DNA of 64,000 nt from Geodermatophilus amargosae (GCF_900116515.1 NZ_FPBA01000002.1:62001-126000), one strand, 5' to 3'; counted from the stretch's first letter, positions 34,201 to 42,710 are shown. Notes: generated by a model not told the origin, from the letters alone. Numbers and translations: made by a program.

Positions 34201-34601
34201 AGGCGGTCGCGCAGCCGCTCGTCGGTCTGGGGGTGGCGGGCCAGCGCACCCAGCCGCAGCCGGATCCGCTCGTTGAGCTCGCTGGCGGCCTTGCGGGTGA
34301 AGGTCAGCCCGAGGACCTCCTCCGGGGCGACCAGCTCGTTGGCCACCAGCCAGCAGACGCGGGCGGCCATGGTCTCGGTCTTGCCCGACCCGGCTCCCGC
34401 GACGACGACCAGCGGCCGGTCGGCCGGGGCGGACACCACGCCGGCCTGCTCGGGCGAGGGCGCGTGGGACAGCCCGCAGCGGGCGGCGACCTCTGCGGGG
34501 TCGAGCAGCCGGCGCTCCCGCACCGGCTCGGGTGCGCCACCGAACAGGTCGTCGTCGAAGGAGAGCTGGTCCTCGACCGGCGTCGGTGTCCTCCGGCTCA
34601 C
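31203..34601 (-). CDS. adnB: AdnB-like helicase-nuclease subunit
   Basis: 1132 residues. The N-terminal UvrD-type motor has Walker A AGAGSGKTETM (K74), DEYQDTS, and GYVAVTRAK; the C-terminal RecB-type nuclease has LRGRIDAVF and FEVVDWKTG. No Fe-S cysteine set is seen in this subunit. With AdnA it forms the actinobacterial double-strand-break resection machine that replaces RecBCD/AddAB. The GTG start overlaps the adnA stop (GTGA), securing equal synthesis. Gene order matches Rv3202c-Rv3201c. The acidic C-terminal tail (PPEPDDELPPPPEDD) is unusual. Confidence 0.93.
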   Translation of the reverse strand: MSRRTPTPVEDQLSFDDDLFGGAPEPVRERRLLDPAEVAARCGLSHAPSPEQAGVVSAPADRPLVVVAGAGSGKTETMAARVCWLVANELVAPEEVLGLTFTRKAASELNERIRLRLGALARHPQTDERLRDRLAVAVPTVSTYHGYAASLVAEHGLRIGVEPGAGVLGPAMCWGQAAAVVTGWTGDMDDVPLTPLTTTEDVLALAAELGEHDVSPAALRAWTARLEAQVAGYPDAKGKRGPYKPVTDMLARQRARVALLPLVEAFEARKRAAGAIDYSDQVAHAARIAVSAPEVGRRERTRWQIVLLDEYQDTSVGQLRMLEALFGRAAGHPVLAVGDPRQSIYGWRGASSGTIERFDRTFPGARGKEAQRLTLATSWRNDAAVLDVANAVAGMLPAPVVELPDLTARPGAGRGTVLAGLYSTVAEETEALADRLAACWRGEDPLLPARPDGRPPTTAVLVRTRKQLPGIAAALRARGLPVTVVGLGGLLEVPEVSDVVATLTVLVDPTAGDALGRLLTGARWRIGPRDLAALEARARALVHSRRPAPEDDDGAPRPSERGSIVEALDDLGDPGAYSAAAHRRLRRLGAELSSLRARLGESLPDLVDEVARTLGLETELASAPGVSPGAARAHLDALYAVAAEFTELAELPSLPAFLGYLRDAEERERGLDPGEVAVDPESVQLLTVHSAKGLEWDVVAVPGMTADQFPSRTDTSDSWVKDPGAVPVDLRTTDREDLPRLRLPVPGSGDQAVVRAALEDYVQEWKDFGEAEEIRLGYVAVTRAKSLLLCSGSWWREGVKPNGPSVLLDTVRRACTAGAGVVVAWAERPEEGATNPALEEWPVGTWPADPLSEPRRRALTAAAELVANSAPHPLDAGTVLGAGDPVVEDWVRDADLLLRERRRTARPTVEVPLPSHLSVSELVALRRDPAELARRLRRPMPAAPAPLARRGTAFHAWLEERFGASRLLDLDELPGSGDESAPPDGALAALQEAFLAGPWADRQPVEVEVPFETPLGPLTLRGRIDAVFADDAGGFEVVDWKTGPPPSGAELAAAAVQLAAYRLGWSRLAGVPVERVSAGFHHVAAGVTVRPVDLLDEAGLLALVTGEAAGDDLPPEPDDELPPPPEDDLEPV

Positions 34602-37600
34602 GACGTGACCTGGCGGCCGCGCTCGTGCAGCGGGCAGCTGCGCCGCGCCGGGCACCGCGAGCAGTGGCTGCCGGTGCGCACCTCGAAGGTGGCCGCGCCC
34701 ATGCCCTCGCCCACCTCGGCGACCAGCTGCCCGGCCCAGGTCTCGCCCACCGGCACCTCCGGCGGCAGCGGGTCCTGCGCCTGCTCCTTGGCCTTCGCCC
34801 CCGTGCCGACCTGCAGCAGCGCGGCTCCGCCGGGCGCGCTGCCGTGGTCGCCGAACGCGCCGGCGGCGACGGCCACCTGATAGGCGGCGAGCTGCCCGTG
34901 GGTGTCGATCTCCTTCGCCTGGGTCCGGCCGGTCTTGAGGTCGACGACGACGAGGCGGCCGGCGCCGTCGCGCTCCAGGCGGTCGACCTGGCCGCGGATG
35001 CGGGCCCGGCCTACGGTGACGTCGAAGTCCGCCTCGGCGGCCAGCACTTCGCGGCGGTTGGCGGCGTGCCAGCCGAGGAAGCGCTCGAGCATGTCGCGGG
35101 CGGCGATCCGCTGCCGCTGGTCGGCCCAGCCGGGACCGAGGTCCAGGGCGTCGAGCTCCTCGACCAGCGCGGCCCGCGCCTCGGCGGCCGGCAGTCCCTC
35201 GGCCACCTTCTGCGCGACCGAGTGCACCGCCGAGCCGACGGTGCGGGTGGTGTCCGGGGCGGCCTCGGCGCCGACCGCGCCGAGCACCCACTTCAGCGGG
35301 CAGCGCTGGAAGGTCTCGATCGCCGAGGGACGCACCCGCACCGGGTCCTCGGCCGGCACCAGCGGGGCGTCGTCGGACAGCGGCGCGAGACCCCACCAGT
35401 CGGCGGGCGAGGCGCCGGGGACGCCCTCGGCGGCCAGCCTCTGGAGCACCGCCGCGGCCGCAGAACGGCGGGCGGGGTCGGTCTGCGGGTCGCTGACCGC
35501 GCGGCGCAGGTCGGCCACCAGCGCCGGCAGCCGCAGCGAGCGCGGCAACGGCGTCAGCGGGCGCCCCTCCTCCGGCGAGGGGACGACGAGGTCGAGGAAG
35601 CGCGAGGCGGTGGCCCCGGCGTCGGCACCGTCGAGGGCGCCCTCGACGGCGGTGACCACGAGCCGGCGACGGGCGCGGGTGCAGGCGACGTAGAACAGCC
35701 GCCGTTCCTCGGCCAGCATCTGCGTGCGCCGGTCGACCGAGGTGCCGTCGATGCCGGCCACCCGCTCGACGAGCAGCTCGGTGCCCAGCAGCGTGCCGCG
35801 GTCGCGCAGGTCGGGCCAGATGCCGTCCTGCACGCCGGCCACGCAGACGACGTCCCACTCCAGGCCCTTGGACGCGTGCGCGGTCAGCAGCCGGACGGCG
35901 TCGCTGGCGGAATCGCGCTCGAGGCCGGTGAGGCCGGGCAGCTCCTGCGCCGAGAGGTGCTCGACGAAGGCGGCGACGGTGGCCGAGGGCAGCCGGTCGA
36001 CGAAGCCGGCGGCGGCGTCGAAGAGCGCGACGACGGCGTCGAGGTCGCGGTCGGCACCGGCGCCGGCGGCTCCCCCGGCGGCGCTGGCACGGGCCCACCG
36101 GCCGGCCAGGCCGCTGCGCTGCCACATCGCCCACAGGACGTCCTCGGCCGTGCCGTCGCGGGCCAGCGCGATCCGTCCGGCGGCCAGCACCGCGGCGACC
36201 CGGCGGGCCGGACCGGCCAGCGCGGGGGACAACTCCTCCAGCAGCGCCTCGTCGGCGAGGGCCGTGGCCAGCGGCGCGCCCCGCTCGTCGGCGTCCACGC
36301 CGCGCTGGGCCTGGGCGATGCGCACCGCCCGGCGAAGCCGGCGCAGGTCGAGCACGGTGGCGCCGCCCAGCGGGGACGCCAGCAGCGCCTCCGCGCCCGC
36401 CTCGTCGAGCGCGAGGGTGCCCGGCCCGGCGCCCGGCCGGGGCAGCAGCGCGCTCAGCGCCGTCAGCAGCGGCGCGACGGCCGGCTGCGCAGCGAGCGGG
36501 AGGTCGTCGGCGGACACCTCGACCGGCACGCCCGCCGAGGTGAGCGCGCGGCGCAGCGGGCCGATGGCCAGCACGGTGCGGACGACGACGGCCATCTCCG
36601 ACCACGGGACGCCGTCGACCAGGTGCGCCCGGCGCAGCGTGTCGGCGACGTAGGCGGCCTCGACGGCGGCCGAGCCGAACACGTGCACCTCGGCGCGGCC
36701 CTCGTCGGCGCCCCCGGCCGGCTGCAGCCGGCGGTGCTCCCACGGGCCGGGCAGCGCCTCGGCGACCCGGCGGCTGACGTCGAGCAGCACCGGGCCCGAG
36801 CGGCGGCAGACGCCGAGCGAGAGCCGCTGCGCCGGTCGGCCGTCGGCGGTGCGGAAGCGGTCGGGGAACTCGACGATCCCGCGCGGCTCGGCGCCGCGGA
36901 AGGCGTAGATCGCCTGGTCGGGGTCGCCGACGACGACCAGGTCCCCGCCGCCGCCGGCGAGCAGCTCCAGCAGCTCGACCTGCGCAGGGTCGGTGTCCTG
37001 GTACTCGTCGACGAACAGCCAGCGGGCCCGCGCGCGCTCCTGGCGCAGCAGCTCGGGGTCGTCCTCGAGCTCGGCCATGGCGGCGCGGACCAGCTCGGCG
37101 GGGTCGTAGCCGGACGCGTCGCCGCCGCCGGCGGTGGAGAAGGCGGTGACCGCCTCGTACTGCTCCAGGAACGCCGCGGCGTGCAGCCACGCCTCGGTGC
37201 CCGTCTCGCGGCCCCAGGCGGCCAGCAGCTCGGGGTCGACCCCGCGCTCGGTGGCCCGCAGCAGCAGCTCGCGCAGCTCGCCGCGGAAACCGGCGGTGGC
37301 CAGCGCGGGCAGCAGCGACGCCGGCCAGCGCACCGCGCCCTCCCCGGCCAGGTCACCGCGCAGCAGCTCGGCGACGACGGCGTCCTGCTCGGCGGCGGTG
37401 AGCAATCGGGGCGGCGCCTCCCCGCGCAGCAGCGCGGCGCGGCGGAGCACGCCCCAGGCGTAGGAGTGGAAGGTGCGGGCCAGCGGCTCGCGGATGGTGC
37501 GGTCGACCCGCGCGGTGATGCGGGTGCGCAGCTCCGCGGCGGCCTTGCGGCTGAAGGTCAGGACCAGGATCTGCTCGGGGTCGACGCCGCGGTCGATGCG

Positions 37601-37786
37601 GGCGGCGACCGCCTCGACGATGGTCGTCGTCTTGCCGGTGCCGGGCCCGGCGAGGACGAGCAGCGGGCCGCCGGCGTGGTCGACGACGGCCTGCTGGGTG
37701 GGGTCCAGCAGCGGCGGCCGGACCGGTTCGGGGTGCAGCTGCACGAGCCGGTAGACCGGCGCCGACTCGTCCCCCCGGAGTGCCAC
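34598..37786 (-). CDS. adnA: AdnA-like helicase-nuclease subunit with Fe-S nuclease
   Basis: 1062 residues. The motor has LAGPGTGKTTT (K52), VDEYQDTDPAQ, and FYVACTRARRRL; the nuclease domain has IRGQVDRLE and LVVVDLKTGR. Cysteines in ETFQRCPLKWVLG and the terminal HCSRCPARRSC form the Cas4/AddB-type 4Fe-4S staple. It is the first gene of the pair. The GTG at 37786 is chosen as the only start before the helicase core; GGAGG lies almost against it, which is too close for a standard site, so initiation may be leaderless (TGTCAT ends 7 bases upstream) or at GTG in RLVQLHPE further in. Confidence 0.92.
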   Translation of the reverse strand: MALRGDESAPVYRLVQLHPEPVRPPLLDPTQQAVVDHAGGPLLVLAGPGTGKTTTIVEAVAARIDRGVDPEQILVLTFSRKAAAELRTRITARVDRTIREPLARTFHSYAWGVLRRAALLRGEAPPRLLTAAEQDAVVAELLRGDLAGEGAVRWPASLLPALATAGFRGELRELLLRATERGVDPELLAAWGRETGTEAWLHAAAFLEQYEAVTAFSTAGGGDASGYDPAELVRAAMAELEDDPELLRQERARARWLFVDEYQDTDPAQVELLELLAGGGGDLVVVGDPDQAIYAFRGAEPRGIVEFPDRFRTADGRPAQRLSLGVCRRSGPVLLDVSRRVAEALPGPWEHRRLQPAGGADEGRAEVHVFGSAAVEAAYVADTLRRAHLVDGVPWSEMAVVVRTVLAIGPLRRALTSAGVPVEVSADDLPLAAQPAVAPLLTALSALLPRPGAGPGTLALDEAGAEALLASPLGGATVLDLRRLRRAVRIAQAQRGVDADERGAPLATALADEALLEELSPALAGPARRVAAVLAAGRIALARDGTAEDVLWAMWQRSGLAGRWARASAAGGAAGAGADRDLDAVVALFDAAAGFVDRLPSATVAAFVEHLSAQELPGLTGLERDSASDAVRLLTAHASKGLEWDVVCVAGVQDGIWPDLRDRGTLLGTELLVERVAGIDGTSVDRRTQMLAEERRLFYVACTRARRRLVVTAVEGALDGADAGATASRFLDLVVPSPEEGRPLTPLPRSLRLPALVADLRRAVSDPQTDPARRSAAAAVLQRLAAEGVPGASPADWWGLAPLSDDAPLVPAEDPVRVRPSAIETFQRCPLKWVLGAVGAEAAPDTTRTVGSAVHSVAQKVAEGLPAAEARAALVEELDALDLGPGWADQRQRIAARDMLERFLGWHAANRREVLAAEADFDVTVGRARIRGQVDRLERDGAGRLVVVDLKTGRTQAKEIDTHGQLAAYQVAVAAGAFGDHGSAPGGAALLQVGTGAKAKEQAQDPLPPEVPVGETWAGQLVAEVGEGMGAATFEVRTGSHCSRCPARRSCPLHERGRQVTS

Positions 37787-37827
37787 CCTCCGATGACACC
37801 ACGATCCGCCGACAACGGCGGGCACCC

Positions 37828-38292
37828 TCAGACGAACGGCGCGGACCCCAGCGCGGCGGCCGCTCCGGTGCAGGCGACCACCCGCACCGTGTTCCACCGG
37901 GTCCAGACGCGCAGGTACCGGGCCCAGACGGCGTCGCCCTCCGGTGTGCCCGGTACCGACCGCCGCAGCTCCTCGTTGAGCGGCACGTTCGCCCCCGCGG
38001 TGACCAGGACCGCACCCGCGAGGTAGGCCGCGGCCCCGGTCAGCACCGGCGCCACCGGTCCCCCGCCGGACAGGACCGCCACGGCCGCCGCCACGCACAG
38101 CGCGGCGGTGCCGGAGAGGGCGGTCATGAGCGGCGGGCGCAGCGCCGTGACGTCGACCGCCTGCATCGCGGCGGCGCCCGTCGCCGGGGGCAGCGCCCCC
38201 AGCGCGCGCATGACGAAGCCGGAGAACGTGGCGAAGACCCCGGCCACGACCGCGCTGCCGAGGGCCGCGGCCAGCACGAGCGCCGTGGTCAC
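37828..38292 (-). CDS. DUF1772 (anthrone oxygenase-like) membrane protein
   Basis: 154 residues with four hydrophobic helices; GVFATFSGFVMRALGAL and NVPLNEELRRS are the family signatures. DUF1772 members include small anthrone-oxygenase relatives, but most are uncharacterised. The GTG start overlaps the stop of the NmrA-like gene by four bases, so the two are one operon. Confidence 0.82.
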   Translation of the reverse strand: MTTALVLAAALGSAVVAGVFATFSGFVMRALGALPPATGAAAMQAVDVTALRPPLMTALSGTAALCVAAAVAVLSGGGPVAPVLTGAAAYLAGAVLVTAGANVPLNEELRRSVPGTPEGDAVWARYLRVWTRWNTVRVVACTGAAAALGSAPFV

Positions 38293-39143
38293 CCCACCGG
38301 CTCCGGGTGCAGCGCACCGGCGAGCACGGCGGCCCGGAGGTGCCCGGCCACGTCGGCCGGGCGACGGCCCAGGGCGTGCGGCACCCCGTCGCCGACCGCG
38401 CTGTTGCGGCCGTCGAGCACGGTGGTGAACAGGTACGTCATCAGCGCGACCTCCTCCGCCGGGACGCCGAGCCCGGCCAGCTCGGCGGCCCAGGCGTCGG
38501 CGGGCACGCGCTCGTACCGGACCGCCGGCCCGCCGGCCCGCCCGACCTCCGCCGTCAGCTCCGCGAAGGTCAGCGCCCGCGGCCCGGTGACCTCGTACAC
38601 GCGGCCGCCGTGACCCGCGTCCGCCAGCGCCGCGGCGGCGACGTCGGCCACGTCGTCGGCGTCGACGAAGGGCTCCGCCACGTCGCCCGCGGGCAGCGCC
38701 AGCAGGCCCGCGGCGACGGCGTCGCGGAAGGCGCCCTCGGTGAGGTTCTGCACGAACCACGACGCCCGGACGACGGTCCACGCCGCCCCGCCGGACTCCG
38801 CGACGGTCCGCACCCGGGCCTCGGTCTCCTGCGCCTCGGGCTCTCCCCGGCCGGACAGCAGGACGAGCCGCTCGGCGCCCGCCGCGACGGCGGCCGAGGC
38901 GAGGTCGGCCACGGTCTCCGGCGCACCCGGGACGGCCAGGTCGGGCGCGAAGCACAGGTACACGGCGCGGACACCGGCGACGGCGGCCGGCCAGGTGGCG
39001 CGGTCGGCCCAGTCGAAGGGAGGCGTGCCGCCGCGGGAGGCGACGCGGACGCCGACGCCGCGGGCACGCAGCCGGGCGGCGACGCGGCGGCCGGTCCTGC
39101 CGGTGCCGCCGAGGACGAGGACGGGTCGGTCGGTGTCTGTCAT
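38289..39143 (-). CDS. NmrA-like atypical SDR, NAD(P)-binding
   Basis: 284 residues. The Rossmann motif VLVLGGTGRTGRRVA opens the protein; VRASWFVQNLTEG replaces the classical YxxxK helix, as in NmrA and quinone-oxidoreductase-like SDRs. It is coupled to the DUF1772 gene and divergent from an AraC regulator 81 bases away that probably controls it. A small redox or detoxification operon is inferred; the substrate is unknown. Confidence 0.87.
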   Translation of the reverse strand: MTDTDRPVLVLGGTGRTGRRVAARLRARGVGVRVASRGGTPPFDWADRATWPAAVAGVRAVYLCFAPDLAVPGAPETVADLASAAVAAGAERLVLLSGRGEPEAQETEARVRTVAESGGAAWTVVRASWFVQNLTEGAFRDAVAAGLLALPAGDVAEPFVDADDVADVAAAALADAGHGGRVYEVTGPRALTFAELTAEVGRAGGPAVRYERVPADAWAAELAGLGVPAEEVALMTYLFTTVLDGRNSAVGDGVPHALGRRPADVAGHLRAAVLAGALHPEPVG

Positions 39144-39211
39144 GACCCGAGCCAACCGCCGCGGGACGAGACGCGGAATGGTCCAGGAGCTTAGGGACAT
39201 GCGCGAGCGTC

Positions 39212-39217
39212 TACGCT
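39212..39217 (+). promoter_or_regulatory. -10 element, leaderless AraC-type gene
   Basis: TACGCT ends 8 bases before the GTG at 39225. It lies in the 81-base gap shared with the divergent NmrA operon. Confidence 0.5.
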
Positions 39218-39224
39218 GCGCCCC

Positions 39225-40160
39225 GTGGACGCCGTCGCCGCGCTGCTCGACGGCCCGCGGGCGCGCGGGGCGTTCGTGCTGCGCTCGCTGCTCGCGCCGC
39301 CGTGGTCGCTGCGGATCGAGGACCGGGCACCGCTCACCCTCGTCACCGTGGTCAGCGGCCGGGCGCACCTGCGCTGCGACGTCGGCGAGGAGACGACGCT
39401 GACCGCCGGCGACGTCGCGGTGCTGCGCGGCCCGGACGGCTACACCGTCGCCGACGCCGCCGGCACCCCGCCGCAGGTGGTGATCGGCCCCCGCCAGGTG
39501 TGCACGCCCGTCCCCGGCTCCGGCGCACCGCCGATGACCGACCTCGGCGTGCGGACCTGGGGCAACACCGCCGAGGGCGGCGACGTCCTGGTCACCGGCA
39601 CCTACCAGGCGCACGGCGAGGTCAGCCGGGGCCTGCTGGCCGCCCTGCCGCCGCTGCTCGTGCAGCGCGCCGGCACGGTCGAGGGGCCGGCCGGTGCGTG
39701 GCTGGCGCGCGAGGCCGGCCGGGACGGGCCCGGTCAGGGCGCGGTGCTCGACCGCCTGCTCGACCTGCTGCTGGTGGCCACGCTGCGCGCCTGGTTCGAC
39801 CGGCCGGAGGCCGAGCCGCCGGGGTGGTACCGGGCTGCCGCCGACCCCGTCGTGGGTCCCGCGCTGCGGGCGCTGCAGTCCTCCCCGGCACGTGCGTGGA
39901 CCGTGGCCGCCCTCGCCGCCGAGGCGGGGGTCTCGCGGGCGGCGCTGGCCCGGCGGTTCACCGAGCTGGTCGGTGAGCCGCCGATGGCGCACCTGACGTC
40001 GTGGCGGCTGGCGCTGGCCGCCGACCTGCTGCTCGAGCCGGGCGCCACGGTGGCCGCGGTGGCGCGGAAGGTGGGCTACGGCAGCCCCTACGCGCTGTCG
40101 GCGGCGTTCACGCGGGTGCACGGCGTCAGCCCGCGGGACCACCGCGCGCGGGCCGGCTGA
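39225..40160 (+). CDS. AraC-family transcription regulator (cupin + HTH)
   Basis: 311 residues. An N-terminal cupin-like sensor covers about 1-190 (LTLVTVVSGRAHLRCDVGEE...DVAVLRGPDGY). The double HTH at about 215-305 has WTVAALAAEAGVSRAALARR and the family signature VAAVARKVGYGSPYALSAAF. The divergent NmrA/DUF1772 operon is its likely target. Its 3' end overlaps the 3' end of the convergent DHFR-like gene by some 30-70 bases, an overlap increased by that gene's apparent frameshift. Confidence 0.9.
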   Translation: MDAVAALLDGPRARGAFVLRSLLAPPWSLRIEDRAPLTLVTVVSGRAHLRCDVGEETTLTAGDVAVLRGPDGYTVADAAGTPPQVVIGPRQVCTPVPGSGAPPMTDLGVRTWGNTAEGGDVLVTGTYQAHGEVSRGLLAALPPLLVQRAGTVEGPAGAWLAREAGRDGPGQGAVLDRLLDLLLVATLRAWFDRPEAEPPGWYRAAADPVVGPALRALQSSPARAWTVAALAAEAGVSRAALARRFTELVGEPPMAHLTSWRLALAADLLLEPGATVAAVARKVGYGSPYALSAAFTRVHGVSPRDHRARAG

Positions 40161-40696
40161 CCCCGGCTCGGTACCGGACGCGGTACCAGTGCTCCGTCTC
40201 GCCGGGGACCCGGGTCCAGGAGCACCTGTGTCCCGCCGGGGGAGTCGAAGACGCGCACGCCGTCGCCGAGCAGGACCGGCGCGAGGAACAGCAGGACCTC
40301 GTCGAGCAGCCGCGCCTCGATGCACTGCCGCGCGACGTCGGCTCCGAGCACGTCGACCACGCCGTCCCCGGCGGCCTCCGAGGCCAGGGCGACGGCGTGG
40401 TGCAGGTCGCCGGCGAAGGTGACGCCGTCGGGTGCCGTGTCCGCCGGCCGGTGCGTGAGCACCACTACGGGCCCGTCGTACTGCCCGCCGAAGGCGCCCT
40501 CCTGCTCGGTGCCCCGGTTCGGGTCGTCGCCGCCGAAGGTGGTCGCGCCGGCGAGGATCGCGCCGACCCGGGACAGCAGCCGGTCGGCGGTCGGGTTCGG
40601 GCCGGCCAGGTGCGGGGTCAGCCAGGACATGTCGCCGCCGGGACCGGCGATGAAGCCGTCCAGCGACGCGGTCGCGGAGTACAGCAGCGTGGCCAC
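40088..40696 (-). CDS. Dihydrofolate reductase-family (RibD C-domain) protein, frameshifted tail
   Basis: 202 residues as read. The N-terminus is typical: LLYSATASLDGFIAGPGGDM, then GAILAGATTFGG and LLDEVLLFLAPVLLGDGVRVF. After GGTQVLLDPG the tail becomes Arg/Pro-rich. In the next frame the same DNA reads GETEHWYRVRYR, a normal C-terminal strand for this family, with a stop at 40126. Removing one C from the four at 40204-40207 (minus strand) joins them. Either a real mutation or a base-call error is possible. Members reduce pteridine- or riboflavin-like compounds; substrate unknown. Confidence 0.78.
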   Translation of the reverse strand: MATLLYSATASLDGFIAGPGGDMSWLTPHLAGPNPTADRLLSRVGAILAGATTFGGDDPNRGTEQEGAFGGQYDGPVVVLTHRPADTAPDGVTFAGDLHHAVALASEAAGDGVVDVLGADVARQCIEARLLDEVLLFLAPVLLGDGVRVFDSPGGTQVLLDPGPRRDGALVPRPVPSRGQPARARWSRGLTPCTRVNAADSA

Positions 40697-40712
40697 GGCC
40701 CGATCCTGCCGC

Positions 40713-41051
40713 TCAGGGCCAGGCGACGGCGGCCAGGTCCACCCGGCCGTCGCGCACGGGCACGCCCTCCCCGGCGAGCAGTTCGAGCTGGCGCACCCGC
40801 ACCGGCTCGGCGCACGTCCCGTCGGCGCGGACCACCCGGTACCAGGGCACCGCTCCCCCGCCGCCGGACAGCGCCCGGGCGACCCGCCGCGGCCCCACAC
40901 CCACGAGCCGCCCGATGGCCCCGTAGGTGCTCACCCGCCCCGGCGGGATCGACTCGACGACGTCGTAGACGGCCTCGTCGACGTCCGCGGGGTCCACCGC
41001 GGGCGGGCGGGCGCCCGGGGGCCGCGGCTCCCCGGGCGCCCGCGGGCTCAC
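40713..41051 (-). CDS. Alkyltransferase-like protein (ATL), MGMT homologue without cysteine
   Basis: 112 residues. The DNA-binding half [29 protein letters not shown] matches MGMT (helix-turn-helix with Tyr and Arg fingers), but the acceptor motif PCHRV reads [10 protein letters not shown], with Trp in place of Cys. ATL proteins bind O6-alkylguanine and hand it to nucleotide excision repair instead of repairing it. The match to Rv3204 is by memory. The GTG start overlaps the next upstream gene's stop by four bases. Confidence 0.88.
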   Translation of the reverse strand: MSPRAPGEPRPPGARPPAVDPADVDEAVYDVVESIPPGRVSTYGAIGRLVGVGPRRVARALSGGGGAVPWYRVVRADGTCAEPVRVRQLELLAGEGVPVRDGRVDLAAVAWP

Positions 41052-41959
41052 AGCTGGTAGTCGCTGTTCGCCGTCCACCACGCGTACAGCGCGGCGAGGT
41101 CGCCCTGGGTGGTGCCGGGTGCCGCGACGATGCCCTCGACGAGCGCCGCGTCGTCGGTCCAGGTGATGACCACCGCGCCGTTCTCGGTGTCGATGGCGCA
41201 CGCCACCAGGCCGGTGTTGCTCCCGCCGCCCCACGCGCCGACGCCGGTCGTGGTGGTGCAGTCCTGACCGTCGGGGACCTCCGACAGGCCCTGCGCCGAG
41301 ACGTCGTTGGTGAAGACCGAGTCCATCGTCGCCTGGTCGGGGTACTGGAAGAACTCGGCCTGCTGCGGGCCGGGTTGCGTGGTGCTCGCGCCGCAGGAGG
41401 CGTGCGCGACGTCGCCGTCGCCGGCCAGCTCCGCCTCCGCGCAGTCGGGGAAGTCCGCCGGGACGATCGCCAGCAGGTTGCCCCCGGATCCCGGTGCGCC
41501 GGTGGACGGCGACGCGCTGGTCGACGACGGGGAGCTCGACGAGGGACGGGACGTCGAGCTGCTGCTGGAGGAGCCGGCCGACGAGCTCGACGACGTGGTC
41601 GCCGCCGCCGGGGCGGGGTCGTCGTCGCGGAGGACGAAGAACAGGGCGACGGCGGCGGCGACGACGAGCACGACCAGGCCGGCCACGAGGGCGACGACCG
41701 GGCCGCGCTTGCGCGGAGGCTGCTGCCCGGGACCGCCCGGCTGGCGTAACGGCGGCTGCCCGTACTGCCCGGGCTGGCCGTACTGACCCGGCTGGCCGTA
41801 CTGACCCGGCTGCCCGTACTGCCCGGGTTGCCCGTACTGCGGAGGCTCGCCGGGCTGGCCGTACTGCGGGGGCTGGCCGTACTGCCCGGGCTGGCCGGGC
41901 TGCCCGTACGGCGGCTGGCCGGGGCCGCCGGGGTACTGCCCAGGGGGCGGCTGGCTCAT
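41048..41959 (-). CDS. Pro/Gly/Gln/Tyr-repeat membrane protein with outer cysteine-rich domain
   Basis: 303 residues. A cytoplasmic repeat region (YGQPGQ units) fills about 10-75, then [20 protein letters not shown] starts one membrane helix, a Ser/Thr-rich stalk follows ([16 protein letters not shown]), and a C-terminal domain of about 140 residues has four cysteines and ends [13 protein letters not shown]. The final domain resembles the outer domain of the kinase at 26660 in cysteine layout, WTDD/WTWDD and the WW ending. The ATG follows AGGAGGTCCCC, the best ribosome site here. Function unknown. Confidence 0.8.
   Translation of the reverse strand: MSQPPPGQYPGGPGQPPYGQPGQPGQYGQPPQYGQPGEPPQYGQPGQYGQPGQYGQPGQYGQPGQYGQPPLRQPGGPGQQPPRKRGPVVALVAGLVVLVVAAAVALFFVLRDDDPAPAAATTSSSSSAGSSSSSSTSRPSSSSPSSTSASPSTGAPGSGGNLLAIVPADFPDCAEAELAGDGDVAHASCGASTTQPGPQQAEFFQYPDQATMDSVFTNDVSAQGLSEVPDGQDCTTTTGVGAWGGGSNTGLVACAIDTENGAVVITWTDDAALVEGIVAAPGTTQGDLAALYAWWTANSDYQL
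41757..41900 (-). repeat. In-frame 18-base tandem repeats (YGQPGQ)
   Basis: Roughly seven imperfect units of ctggccgtactgacccgg inside the gene at 41048-41959. They keep frame, so copy-number change would only alter linker length. Confidence 0.85.
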
Positions 41960-42046
41960 GGGGACCTCCTGCTGACGTGGAGTCGCAGGATACGAAGGCC
42001 CGGGTGCCCGCGGGATGGTCCGCCACGGCTCGGGCACCCTGACGAG

Positions 42047-42637
42047 CTACCCCCTGCGGCCCAACCGGGCCAGCAGCCGCTGCTGGGGCGAGGCGCCGTC
42101 GGGGAGCTCGACCGGCGGCGCGAACAAGCCGGGGACGCCGTCGCCGGGCAGCCGGCCGGCCATCCGCTCGGCGGCCCGCACCAGCGCCGGGTCGAGCTCC
42201 TCGTCCCCACCGGTCGCGTGGGCGAGGTCCCAGGAGTGCACGGTGAGGTCGGCCGTCAGCTCCTCCACGTACTCCCACGCCGGCGTCGGCCCACGGGAGA
42301 GTTGCACCGTGCCGGACCGCAGGTCGGCGGCGGCCACGGCGGCCAGCGCCTCGTCCGCGACGGCCTCCCACGCGGTGAGCGGGTCCTCGCCCAGCAGGGT
42401 CCCGGTCCCGGCCGGCACCCGCGCCGCGACGTCGTCGAGCGGCTCACCGGCCAGCAGGCCGGGCACCCAGTGCGCCTCGCCGACGAGGTGGGCGACCAGG
42501 TCGGCCACCGTCCAGCCCGGCAGCGCCTCGAGGTCCCACTGCCCCGGCTCGACGGCGTCGACGCGGTCGGTGAAGGCGGCCTGCGCGCGCTGGAACAGCT
42601 CGAGCAGCTCGGTCGGGGACGGCGTCGCGTCGGGCAC
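42047..42637 (-). CDS. Mycothiol-dependent maleylpyruvate isomerase / DinB-like (TIGR03086) protein
   Basis: 196 residues. A DinB-like four-helix bundle with LPGWTVADLVAHLVGEAHW and a metal histidine in LTVHSWDLAHATG, the pattern of the mycothiol-dependent S-transferase/isomerase family. The particular substrate is unknown. I take the GTG at 42637; a TTG at 42652 would add five residues. A single gene followed by a short gap. Confidence 0.82.
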   Translation of the reverse strand: MPDATPSPTELLELFQRAQAAFTDRVDAVEPGQWDLEALPGWTVADLVAHLVGEAHWVPGLLAGEPLDDVAARVPAGTGTLLGEDPLTAWEAVADEALAAVAAADLRSGTVQLSRGPTPAWEYVEELTADLTVHSWDLAHATGGDEELDPALVRAAERMAGRLPGDGVPGLFAPPVELPDGASPQQRLLARLGRRG

Positions 42638-42663
42638 GGCCCCAGTCAACACGGACGCCGAGC

Positions 42664-42690
42664 GCCCGGCACCCGCGACGGGTGCCGGGC
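42664..42690. terminator. Perfect 11-bp hairpin
   Basis: GCCCGGCACCC/GGGTGCCGGGC with a 5-base loop, between moeZ and the TIGR03086 gene. Confidence 0.65.
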
Positions 42691-42710
42691 CCGGTGAGCT
42701 ACCGGAACGG

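Noticed and set aside
39144..39224. Operator dyad for the AraC regulator
   Set aside because: TGGTCC and GGGACA look dyadic at first glance but do not pair properly; no clear operator.
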